A program made the position numbers and the translations under genes. From a virus, in IMG/VR virus record IMGVR_UViG_3300020471_002176, positions 1 to 63,771 of that record: a DNA stretch of 63,771 nt; one strand, given 5' to 3'. This document shows, piece by piece, positions 58,637 through 63,771 of this stretch; within the stretch, counting starts at the first letter, position 1, and the number at the start of each line of letters is the position of its first letter. Below the pieces are notes generated by a model. The model was not told the origin of the DNA. It ran no database searches and saw only the letters and a program-made list of their open reading frames with translations.

Positions 58637-58821
58637 CACTTAAAGTCGGTGATTTAGTAAAGGACAACCATCCGAGTTGGGCGGGTGCTGAAAGAATTGG
58701 CGTGATTGTCGGTCGGACAAAATCAGCACTGCACAACAAGTCATTCAAAGTCCTGTGGCGCAACGGCACCATCGGAAATAATGTTTGGGATTATGACTTA
58801 AAAATCATAAAAAGCTCTTGA
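58633..58821 (+). CDS. KVGDLV-family array member (last)
   Basis: 62 residues, ATG overlapping the previous stop. MTLKVGDLVKDNHPSWAG, RIGVIVGRTKS, SFKVLWRNG. Its TGA stop is part of the TTGACT -35 box of the next promoter. Confidence 0.72.
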   Translation: MTLKVGDLVKDNHPSWAGAERIGVIVGRTKSALHNKSFKVLWRNGTIGNNVWDYDLKIIKSS

Positions 58822-58846
58822 CTTTCAATAGTTTATCTGCTATACT
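58818..58846 (+). promoter_or_regulatory. Sigma70-like promoter with conserved leader
   Basis: TTGACT, 17 bases, TATACT, then AACAATCAAGAAAGGTTATT before the gene at 58883. Confidence 0.8.
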
Positions 58847-58882
58847 ATGTGAGTAGAAACAATCAAGAAAGGTTATTTTTCT

Positions 58883-59062
58883 ATGGCTGGCAAAGCAAGA
58901 ATGAGATTTATCGCGAGGTCGAATCGACTTCGTTTTGAGCGTGACAGTGGACACTATGCAGGTGCTAACCTTTACGGTGTCGAATGCATTTACTGTCACG
59001 AGTATTTCCCCAATGTAAAGAAGCCAGAGTTTGGCGGCCATGTGTGCAGGGGCTGCAAATGA
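58883..59062 (+). CDS. Small zinc-ribbon protein
   Basis: 59 residues. Basic start (KARMRFIARSNRLRFER), then CIYCHEYFPN ... HVCRGCK, a C-x2-C / C-x2-C ribbon. Confidence 0.65.
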   Translation: MAGKARMRFIARSNRLRFERDSGHYAGANLYGVECIYCHEYFPNVKKPEFGGHVCRGCK

Positions 59063-59253
59063 GGCATCGACTTGTTGAGGTTAAGTGGGATACCAACGAT
59101 GACCTTGGTATTTGGCATGACCCGCTAGACATCGGCCTGCCAGAAATCGTGACTGTGCCTGACCACATTGACGAGAATGATATAAGCGATTACCTTTCAG
59201 ACAGGTGGGGCTACTGCCACTTTGGTTGGAAGTTTGTAAAGGAGAGCGAATAA
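59059..59253 (+). CDS. Small acidic protein
   Basis: 64 residues, ATGA overlap. LVEVKWDTNDDLGIWHDPLD ... ISDYLSDRWGYCHFGWKFV. Unknown function. Confidence 0.55.
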   Translation: MRHRLVEVKWDTNDDLGIWHDPLDIGLPEIVTVPDHIDENDISDYLSDRWGYCHFGWKFVKESE

Positions 59254-59651
59254 TGTTTTATGGACCCTACACAAAACAAGAGTTTTATTCTGATGTATTA
59301 AAAGAATGGACCAACCCAGAAAACAAGACACATGGCGATGTTGTGTGTTCTTTGTTGAAAGGCAAATATAGTTGGGAAAGTCTCAAATCCCATTACACAA
59401 AAAACCCGTACATTGATGCTGAGCGTGGCCTATACGACTACCATTGCCAATTCGACGGGACAGCTGAAATTTACAGGCACGCTGACCGCGATGTGGCAAG
59501 AGATATTTTGTCGAGAATTGGCAGGTCAAATCCGGCCATGCAGAACAAGGTAACAGGTGCCATTAGGGCAATGAGAGCAAATGGGATTCATCTTTCACCG
59601 AAGACCAACAAGCCTGAAGTTGACTTCGCTTCACTGAGGAGCTGTAAATGA
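59253..59651 (+). CDS. Unknown phage protein
   Basis: 132 residues from ATG 59253 (AAGGAG upstream). FYGPYTKQEFYSDVLKEW, DVARDILSRIGRSNPAMQNK and VTGAIRAMRANGIHLS form a helical protein. No motif recognised. Confidence 0.6.
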   Translation: MFYGPYTKQEFYSDVLKEWTNPENKTHGDVVCSLLKGKYSWESLKSHYTKNPYIDAERGLYDYHCQFDGTAEIYRHADRDVARDILSRIGRSNPAMQNKVTGAIRAMRANGIHLSPKTNKPEVDFASLRSCK

Positions 59652-59881
59652 GAACAGTACAACAAATGGTTGAGGCTTACACGGAAATGAGAAGCCGGAG
59701 TGCTTTTGATAGTATGTATCAAGAGGCCATGTGGCAGTACATTGACATGGCCAAAGGCGGAGACGGAGGAGATCTCGGCTTTACCCGCGATGGAGAAACG
59801 ACCTGTCGAGGCATCAACTATCAGGGATACCCAGACGAGTTTTTTCAGCAGGTTTGTCTGAAAATGGGATGGCTCGGTTGA
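59648..59881 (+). CDS. Small unknown protein
   Basis: 77 residues, ATGA overlap. TVQQMVEAYTEMRSRSAFDS ... GDLGFTRDGETTCRGINYQG. Function unknown. Confidence 0.55.
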   Translation: MRTVQQMVEAYTEMRSRSAFDSMYQEAMWQYIDMAKGGDGGDLGFTRDGETTCRGINYQGYPDEFFQQVCLKMGWLG

Positions 59882-59883
59882 CT

Positions 59884-59994
59884 ATGGCTCAGATGATTGG
59901 GGATATTTTCTTGCTCTTGTGCATCATCTGTGCAGCCGTAGTGTTCATCATAGCAAACGTAAGATATTTACCAGAGGATAAAGAAGATGAATGA
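59884..59994 (+). CDS. Tiny membrane peptide
   Basis: 36 residues. Helix IGDIFLLLCIICAAVVFIIA and an acidic tail. Overlaps the next gene by 8 bases. Confidence 0.5.
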   Translation: MAQMIGDIFLLLCIICAAVVFIIANVRYLPEDKEDE

Positions 59995-60256
59995 GGAGCC
60001 CTGGCGTCCAAAACCAGGCGCATTAGTGCAGATTTGGGACCACTCAGCAGAAAAAGAGCCCGCGGAGCTTCCGATCGTCGGCCATGGCGAAGTGGGTTAT
60101 GTCGTCAGACGCTCATCAATGGAGCTGACGCCAGACGGCCCAATTTTTGAGGTTATTTGCTTTGGTGAAAGTGAAACGACAAGACATCATGTTTGGCATG
60201 GCTGGCTAAGAGAGATAAATAAGACTTCTGATATTAAAAAAATAAATGATGCATAA
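59987..60256 (+). CDS. KVGDLV-like small protein
   Basis: 89 residues. WRPKPGALVQIWDHSAEK ... GEVGYVVRRSS ... IFEVICFGE. Distant member of the SH3-like set. Confidence 0.55.
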   Translation: MNEEPWRPKPGALVQIWDHSAEKEPAELPIVGHGEVGYVVRRSSMELTPDGPIFEVICFGESETTRHHVWHGWLREINKTSDIKKINDA

Positions 60257-60259
60257 TTT

Positions 60260-60298
60260 CTCCGCGTTGGCAGCCACCCTTGTAAGACCAACGCGGAG
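60260..60298 (+). terminator. Strong hairpin upstream of tRNA-Arg
   Basis: Perfect 11-bp stem CTCCGCGTTGG / CCAACGCGGAG with 17-base loop. Followed by CTTCATTCTT, a weak T tract, so termination or RNA processing ahead of the tRNA. Confidence 0.55.
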
Positions 60299-60310
60299 CT
60301 TCATTCTTGT

Positions 60311-60384
60311 GCGCTCTTAGCTCAGTTGGATAGAGCAACGGCCTTCTAAGCCGTTGGTCGGAGGTTCGAGTCCTCCAGGGCGTG
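60311..60384 (+). tRNA. tRNA-Arg (anticodon TCT)
   Basis: Acceptor GCGCTCT/AGGGCGT, D arm AGCTCAGTTGGATAGAGC, anticodon loop CTTCTAA, T arm GGAGGTTCGAGTCCTCC. CCA not encoded. Reads AGA codons. Confidence 0.93.
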
Positions 60385-60390
60385 CTGCTT

Positions 60391-60647
60391 ATGGCATGTG
60401 CGATGCCTTCCCGCGAGTGGGTAAATCAAGGGGCTACGTAGCCTTGAAAGCACTGGTGAGTTTTCTATGGGGGTTCTCACTGAAACAAAAAAAACCCCTC
60501 GTTTATCCCGTGGGGGACATAGACCAGATTGGTGGTGGGTAAGACTCAATCGAGCAGTAAGCCATCAGGTGGTTGCGTAAGCGTGGGAGTGATTCCCAGG
60601 GTAGGCTATGTCCAGTTGTGAGAAGTTGGGAACTCGCGACATTTTTT
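60391..60647 (+). ncRNA. Candidate structured RNA downstream of tRNA-Arg
   Basis: 257 bases without a credible gene, dense in inverted repeats: GGCAT/ATGCC (60393/60403), palindrome GGCTACGTAGCC (60432), GTGAG/CTCAC (60456/60476), long-range GGACATAG/CTATGTCC (60515/60606) that encloses GATTG/CAATC (60527/60547) and GGGA/TCCC (60585/60594). It ends in an intrinsic terminator. It is likely co-transcribed with the tRNA. No known family recognised (not tmRNA, RNase P or 6S by signature). Confidence 0.5.
60615..60647 (+). terminator. Rho-independent terminator of the candidate RNA
   Basis: GTTGTGAG / CTCGCGAC stem (two G-T pairs), 10-base loop, then A and six T. Confidence 0.7.
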
Positions 60648-60666
60648 GTAAAAAAAGGAGAAAAGA

Positions 60667-60732
60667 ATGGTAGTTTCAGCAATAATTCTTGGAATTGTGA
60701 CGACATTGTTGCTTATTGCGGTCGCGGGTTAA
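60667..60732 (+). CDS. Tiny membrane peptide
   Basis: 21 residues with AAAGGAG ribosome site. VVSAIILGIVTTLLLIAVA is one helix. Function unknown. Confidence 0.5.
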   Translation: MVVSAIILGIVTTLLLIAVAG

Positions 60733-60782
60733 TCCCCGTCCCGCCCTCGCGCGATTTTTTTTCAATTCGCGGTATTTTTTTC

Positions 60783-60811
60783 TTGACCTAGCGGTCAAGA
60801 TAGGCTATAAT
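60783..60811 (+). promoter_or_regulatory. Sigma70-like promoter
   Basis: TTGACC, 17 bases, TATAAT, then ACAATCGAGAAAGG leader. The -35 is preceded by CAATTCGCGGTATTTTTTTC, also found before the promoter at 61815. Confidence 0.85.
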
Positions 60812-60841
60812 GGTAACACAAACAATCGAGAAAGGTAAAAA

Positions 60842-60928
60842 ATGTTGGACTTTGTTGCAACCGTCGCTGCAATCGCTATGGGACTCTGGGTAGGTCAGAT
60901 GTTAATCGACCGCTCTGGAAGGCGTTAG
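60842..60928 (+). CDS. Tiny membrane peptide
   Basis: 28 residues. FVATVAAIAMGLWVGQMLI then DRSGRR. Starts right after the conserved leader. Confidence 0.5.
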   Translation: MLDFVATVAAIAMGLWVGQMLIDRSGRR

Positions 60929-60929
60929 A

Positions 60930-61133
60930 GTGACACAAAAAAAATACAATCACGCATTTACGATTAGTTGGTCGTTCAACAGCGACTACTCAAAAGAAGA
61001 GTGGGAAGATAGGATCGACACACAGGAAGGGATCATGGAAGCCTGCGCCCACTTGTTTAAGCGCATCAATCAGGTAATGAAAGACCGTGAGGTTGATGCC
61101 TTTGATCTCTGGGATTCATACGAAAACCACTAG
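60930..61133 (+). CDS. Small unknown protein
   Basis: 67 residues, GTG start. HAFTISWSFNSDYSKEEWED ... CAHLFKRINQVMKDREV. Unknown function. Confidence 0.6.
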   Translation: MTQKKYNHAFTISWSFNSDYSKEEWEDRIDTQEGIMEACAHLFKRINQVMKDREVDAFDLWDSYENH

Positions 61134-61141
61134 GGGGAAAA

Positions 61142-61357
61142 ATGCCTGGTAAAACAAAGTTGTTGCTGCTAATAATTGCCTTTGCCTTGCAGGGCTGTCC
61201 ACTTGAGGATCAGGGTTGCGAAAAAAAAGTTATGCAGTGCGAAGATGATATAGAAATGTTTTGCGATAAAAACGATTCAGGGTGCGGTGAAGTTTGCCAG
61301 TATTACACCTACGAATATTGTTATGAAGTTTGCAAGGGAGAAAAAAATGATCTTTGA
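61142..61357 (+). CDS. Small Cys-rich lipoprotein
   Basis: 71 residues. LLLLIIAFALQGC is a lipoprotein signal (Cys about 19); the mature part has about eight more Cys (CEKKVMQC, FCDKNDSGCGEVC, YCYEVC), probably disulfide-linked. Third lipoprotein in the window. Confidence 0.65.
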   Translation: MPGKTKLLLLIIAFALQGCPLEDQGCEKKVMQCEDDIEMFCDKNDSGCGEVCQYYTYEYCYEVCKGEKNDL

Positions 61358-61526
61358 AGGTATGAATTGTGGCTTCCGCACGATGACGCGCGAATATATC
61401 GAGCGAATGACGCGAGACGAACTCGTCGAATGGCTGGAGTTTCGAGGCACGGCGTGTTATGATGATGAACCAACAAGTCTGCTGCGCGATTGTGCGTTGG
61501 ACGATTACGACTGCGAGGCAATGTAA
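61347..61526 (+). CDS. Small acidic protein
   Basis: 59 residues from ATG 61347, overlapping the previous gene. MTREYIERMTRDELVEWLEF ... LRDCALDDYDCEAM. Helical; unknown. Confidence 0.55.
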   Translation: MIFEGMNCGFRTMTREYIERMTRDELVEWLEFRGTACYDDEPTSLLRDCALDDYDCEAM

Positions 61527-61759
61527 TGAAAAAAGGCGATCTAGTCAAGCCACTAAATAGCTGTGGTGGGGAGCCAGGACAAATTCGATGCGAGACAGCG
61601 ATCGTCGTCGAGTCTCGACAAAATGGTCCATTCACCCCAGAGAATACATGGTGGATGAAAGCGTGGTGTCCATGTGGCACAATCGAGGATTATTCATGGC
61701 ACTTTGAAAAGCTTGGGGAGGTCGAGCCAGAACTGGCTTACAGCGCGGATCCGATGTAG
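61526..61759 (+). CDS. KVGDLV-family small protein
   Basis: 77 residues. MKKGDLVKPLNSCGGEPGQI, ETAIVVESRQNG, WWMKAWCPCGTIEDY. Two nearby Cys (CPC) are unusual for the family. Confidence 0.62.
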   Translation: MKKGDLVKPLNSCGGEPGQIRCETAIVVESRQNGPFTPENTWWMKAWCPCGTIEDYSWHFEKLGEVEPELAYSADPM

Positions 61760-61814
61760 GCTCGACACCTACAATGTGGGATAAAACTATTTGCAATTCG
61801 CCGCTATTTTTTTC

Positions 61815-61843
61815 TTGACTCTGAGGGTTAAATCGGTTACAAT
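61815..61843 (+). promoter_or_regulatory. Sigma70-like promoter
   Basis: TTGACT, 17 bases, TACAAT, then GAACAATCGAGGAG leader. Confidence 0.8.
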
Positions 61844-61876
61844 ATATATATTGAACAATCGAGGAGCGCCCGAAAC

Positions 61877-62068
61877 ATGAATCGACTTCACGTAGTGAGA
61901 GAACATAGCCGACAAGATCCGATACTTCATTTCCATTGCCGACACGGTTGCGTCGATGCGTGGGGCAATCGAGTCAGGGACTATGCTTGCCCTTGGCACC
62001 ATGATGATGGTAGTGCTAAGGATATGAGCTTACCACGTCACGAGCGCGACCTTCCGAGGGTCAAATAA
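61877..62068 (+). CDS. Small His-rich protein
   Basis: 63 residues. HFHCRHGCVDAWGNRVRDYA, CPWHHDDG: His/Cys clusters may bind metal. Unknown function. Confidence 0.55.
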   Translation: MNRLHVVREHSRQDPILHFHCRHGCVDAWGNRVRDYACPWHHDDGSAKDMSLPRHERDLPRVK

Positions 62069-62094
62069 ATCGACATGGGGGGGTCATTTTTTTA

Positions 62095-62123
62095 TTGACT
62101 TTCCCATGATTTTTTGATAGTAT
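62095..62123 (+). promoter_or_regulatory. Sigma70-like promoter
   Basis: TTGACT, 17 bases, TAGTAT. Shares GGTCATTTTTTTATTGACTT with the promoter at 62960. Confidence 0.7.
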
Positions 62124-62156
62124 ATATATACACAGAATGAGAAAGGGCTTTTTGCC

Positions 62157-62492
62157 ATGACAGAATCTACACGTTGGTATTACAGACTCGGCAATCAAGG
62201 CGGTCACGAATTTCTTTGGACGGGCGCCGTCACGGTTTCAGAGAAGATCTCCAAGGCGGAAGCGCGGCGCGTTGTTGCGAAGCACTGCCGCGTCGAGAGG
62301 CTGCCTGCTCGCACGATTGTTGTTAGTGACAGGGAACTCGCGAAGCGTAAGTGGTCCGAGGCTAAGATTCGACAGGCGACCAACAAGAACTCGCGTCCGA
62401 CACCCGTCGCGGTGGCACCAAAGGCATTCGAGGACGTTGGACCGTCGATGGACGAAATCCAAGCAATGCTCAAGAAACATGGTCTTGCGTGA
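62157..62492 (+). CDS. Unknown basic protein
   Basis: 111 residues. RWYYRLGNQGGHEFLWTGAV, KAEARRVVAKHCRVERLPAR; basic and helical, higher GC than the preceding genes. No motif recognised. Confidence 0.6.
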   Translation: MTESTRWYYRLGNQGGHEFLWTGAVTVSEKISKAEARRVVAKHCRVERLPARTIVVSDRELAKRKWSEAKIRQATNKNSRPTPVAVAPKAFEDVGPSMDEIQAMLKKHGLA

Positions 62493-62689
62493 TGCGCGTT
62501 TGGAGAACCTTAAAGGGTAGGCTCGCCCTAACCTACCCGCACACGGTCTTTTGTGGTCGTGCGGACAAATGGGGATTGAGTTATAGGCGGTACAACCTGC
62601 GAGTGAGTGAGGACACAACAACACCTTACAGTATCTTGCACGTTGGACCATATGAGTTTTTTATTCGACCGCAATCGGTCATCCTTTAA
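62492..62689 (+). CDS. Small unknown protein
   Basis: 65 residues. Basic start (MRVWRTLKGRLALTYPHTV) and a beta-rich end (ILHVGPYEFFIRPQSVIL). ATG overlaps the previous TGA. Confidence 0.5.
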   Translation: MRVWRTLKGRLALTYPHTVFCGRADKWGLSYRRYNLRVSEDTTTPYSILHVGPYEFFIRPQSVIL

Positions 62690-62704
62690 TCGGAGCGTTT
62701 AACA

Positions 62705-62917
62705 ATGAACAACACCACAACCTATCCAGTCGTATCCGTACCTTTCAAGGGCGGGTTTTACATGTGCGTCGCAGGCTCGAAGCGTGCCAATGTACTTGAG
62801 CGAGCCAATCGCGCTTGGGTCATGGGCTACGATGAGCTTTGCGCCGATCTTTACACCGAAGCGTTGCAGTCTCCAGGCTGCGCGTTCGAGGCTCGTGAGA
62901 ACAGCCGCCGCGACTAG
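62705..62917 (+). CDS. Small unknown protein
   Basis: 70 residues, GGAG upstream. YPVVSVPFKGGFYMCVAGSK, RANRAWVMGYDELCADLYTE. Function unknown. Confidence 0.6.
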   Translation: MNNTTTYPVVSVPFKGGFYMCVAGSKRANVLERANRAWVMGYDELCADLYTEALQSPGCAFEARENSRRD

Positions 62918-62959
62918 ATAGAAGCATCAAACTTTTTTCTAAAACAGGTCATTTTTTTA

Positions 62960-62988
62960 TTGACTTTCCCTAGTAGTTGGGGTATAAT
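62960..62988 (+). promoter_or_regulatory. Sigma70-like promoter
   Basis: TTGACT, 17 bases, TATAAT. The leader contains AGAATCGAGG and a GCCC/GGGC hairpin at about 63043-63054. Confidence 0.85.
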
Positions 62989-63071
62989 ATATACATATTG
63001 AGAATCGAGGTGGGCTTGATTTTCAGTCTAACACGCCCTCGCGGGCATCTTGTCTCGAAAGGACAAACATT

Positions 63072-63347
63072 ATGAAGCGCGTACAAAGCAACATCATCAA
63101 CATCGGTTTCACCATCATGAATCAGAAGCAGGAGGTCAAGGACGGTCAAGGTCGCCTAAAGGCTACGAAGCAATCAAAGCAGGGTGTCGAACTTAATCAG
63201 GCTGTCGTCAACGGCTCCAGCGCGGGATGCACCTTCCGCACCATTAACGGCGCTCAGAAGTCCGCGCAGATCAACCTCGACAACGAGGCTCTGCGCGACC
63301 TGCTCACCGCTGTCAACGAGATTCTCGCTGTCACGGATGGTGAATAA
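63072..63347 (+). CDS. Small unknown protein
   Basis: 91 residues, GAAAGGA upstream. NIGFTIMNQKQEVKDGQGRL, AGCTFRTINGAQKSAQINLD, ending in an acidic helix. Unknown function. Confidence 0.6.
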   Translation: MKRVQSNIINIGFTIMNQKQEVKDGQGRLKATKQSKQGVELNQAVVNGSSAGCTFRTINGAQKSAQINLDNEALRDLLTAVNEILAVTDGE

Positions 63348-63348
63348 T

Positions 63349-63474
63349 ATGTTTATTCAACGCGAGCGCGGTCGCCTTCGCGACATCTCCCATATTGCAA
63401 TGAGGGCGGCAAACCGCCCTCGACACAAGAAGTTTGTCAATCGCCCCATTCGACTATCCGAGGAGCTAAAATAA
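63349..63474 (+). CDS. Small basic peptide
   Basis: 41 residues from ATG 63349. Arg-rich (RERGRLRDISHIAMRAANRP). Likely nucleic-acid binding or a decoy; unknown. Confidence 0.5.
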   Translation: MFIQRERGRLRDISHIAMRAANRPRHKKFVNRPIRLSEELK

Positions 63475-63475
63475 T

Positions 63476-63664
63476 ATGTTTGTTCAATCAAAGGCGGGAA
63501 CGTCATTCACTGAGAGATCGGGCGTTGCTATTAAGCAGCGACGCGGAAACCAAGAAACCCTAGTCCAGTGGTCGAACGGCGATCAGCGCTGGGTGCCTAC
63601 TGCAGACCTTGCTGGTGAGATTCGTCTCATCGGCGATAAGAGCGAGGAGTACCACAATGGCTAA
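63476..63664 (+). CDS. Small SH3-like protein
   Basis: 62 residues. FVQSKAGTSFTERSGVAIKQ, ETLVQWSNGDQRWVPTADLA: G-V-A-I-K then L-V-Q-W-x-N-G as in KVGDLV proteins, with a different start. Confidence 0.6.
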   Translation: MFVQSKAGTSFTERSGVAIKQRRGNQETLVQWSNGDQRWVPTADLAGEIRLIGDKSEEYHNG

Positions 63665-63713
63665 ACGCTCCAAGGTAAGCAGAGCATGGTCCAAAACAAA
63701 AAAGAAAGGGTGA
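63657..63713 (+). CDS. Tiny basic peptide
   Basis: 18 residues, KRSKVSRAWSKTKKKG. Overlaps the previous gene. Coding is uncertain. Confidence 0.35.
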   Translation: MAKRSKVSRAWSKTKKKG

Positions 63714-63718
63714 TGCAC

Positions 63719-63734
63719 TGCCCCCTTGGGGGGG
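63719..63734 (+). other. Short GC-rich hairpin near window end
   Basis: GCCCCC TT GGGGGGGC; no following T run, so termination is uncertain. Confidence 0.4.
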
Positions 63735-63771
63735 CTAACGCCTAAGAAAAAAAGCTCTTTTGTCCAAAAAA

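Larger units (their letters stand above)
54993..58821 (+). repeat. Tandem array of overlapping KVGDLV genes with shared junction repeat
   Basis: Fifteen exact copies of TGAAAGTCGGTGA occur in the window: one at 51166 and fourteen between 54994 and 58518. Most are part of a longer block ATCAGTGAAAGTCGGTGATT. In one frame the block reads I-S-E-S-R-stop; in the +1 frame it reads [M/V]-K-V-G-D. Directly adjacent copies are 145-193 bases apart and each spacing is 1 modulo 3. The preceding bases (GAGGTGATC in several copies) match the 16S anti-Shine-Dalgarno. One interruption (55906-56671) holds unrelated genes. Confidence 0.9.

Noticed and set aside
54993-58821. CRISPR-like array
   Set aside because: The repeats are short, spacers are 130-180 bases and coding, and each unit has an open frame with its own start and stop; no cas genes.
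60391-60647. tmRNA or RNase P RNA
   Set aside because: No tRNA-like ends or tag frame, and none of the conserved P RNA core blocks are visible.

Overview
This window looks like part of the genome of a large contractile-tailed phage (myovirus), probably marine and distantly T4-like. Every gene I can support lies on the + strand, genes are packed head to tail with 1-20 nt overlaps, TTG and GTG starts are common, and there are three tRNAs but no integrase, rRNA or insertion sequence. The host is not shown directly. A lipoprotein with seven MopE-type metal-binding repeats and a B12-dependent ribonucleotide reductase hint at a Gram-negative host, possibly of the myxobacterial/bradymonad type; this is inference only.

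Layout. 1-11.9 kb: virion genes (3' end of a repeat-rich fibre protein, tail sheath, tail tube, gp26-like baseplate/tail chaperone with a probable frameshift extension, tape-measure-like protein, gp53/LysM-like wedge protein, hub-like protein). 11.9-33.8 kb: replication, recombination and nucleotide metabolism (compact family A polymerase, divergent FtsZ/tubulin-like protein, gp32-like SSB, UvsX/RecA, flap exonuclease, DnaB-type helicase, class II RNR, DNA polymerase III alpha, HNH nuclease, dUTPase, IMPDH-like enzyme), a sigma region-4-like regulator, an acidic protein and a ClpP-like protease. A complete proteostasis kit is spread over the window: GroES-like (20.5 kb), ClpP-like (31.5 kb), GroEL (33.9 kb), DnaK (40.0 kb) and Hsp20 (53.7 kb). 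GroEL, ClpP, DnaK and Hsp20 each have their own predicted promoter. Lysis candidates (XhlA-like membrane protein, GH25 lysozyme, small lipoprotein) lie at 35.5-39.8 kb.

38-63.7 kb is an accessory region of about 90 very small genes. Its most striking content is a large family of 50-75-residue proteins that start MKVGDLV and look like small SH3/KOW-like beta barrels. Between 54.99 and 58.82 kb they form a tandem array. At most junctions one short DNA block encodes the last residues and stop of one gene, a Shine-Dalgarno-like sequence, and the start and MKVGDL of the next gene in the +1 frame. I consider this array the best candidate for an undescribed system here. The same region holds a MoxR ATPase/vWA-metallopeptidase pair, a zinc-knuckle protein, a cytidylyltransferase-like protein, a fatty-acid-hydroxylase-like protein and many tiny membrane peptides.

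Regulation. At least 14 good sigma70-like promoters (TTGACN, about 17 bp, TATAAT-like) are visible, nearly all in the accessory half, often followed by a shared leader like ACAATCAAGAAAGG. Three structural/late genes are instead preceded by an ACTATTTA-type motif that resembles a T4-like late promoter. Intrinsic terminators follow the fibre gene, uvsX and the acidic protein gene. Two gene-free stretches (49.16-49.42 kb, and 60.39-60.65 kb next to tRNA-Arg) are rich in inverted repeats and may encode structured RNAs.
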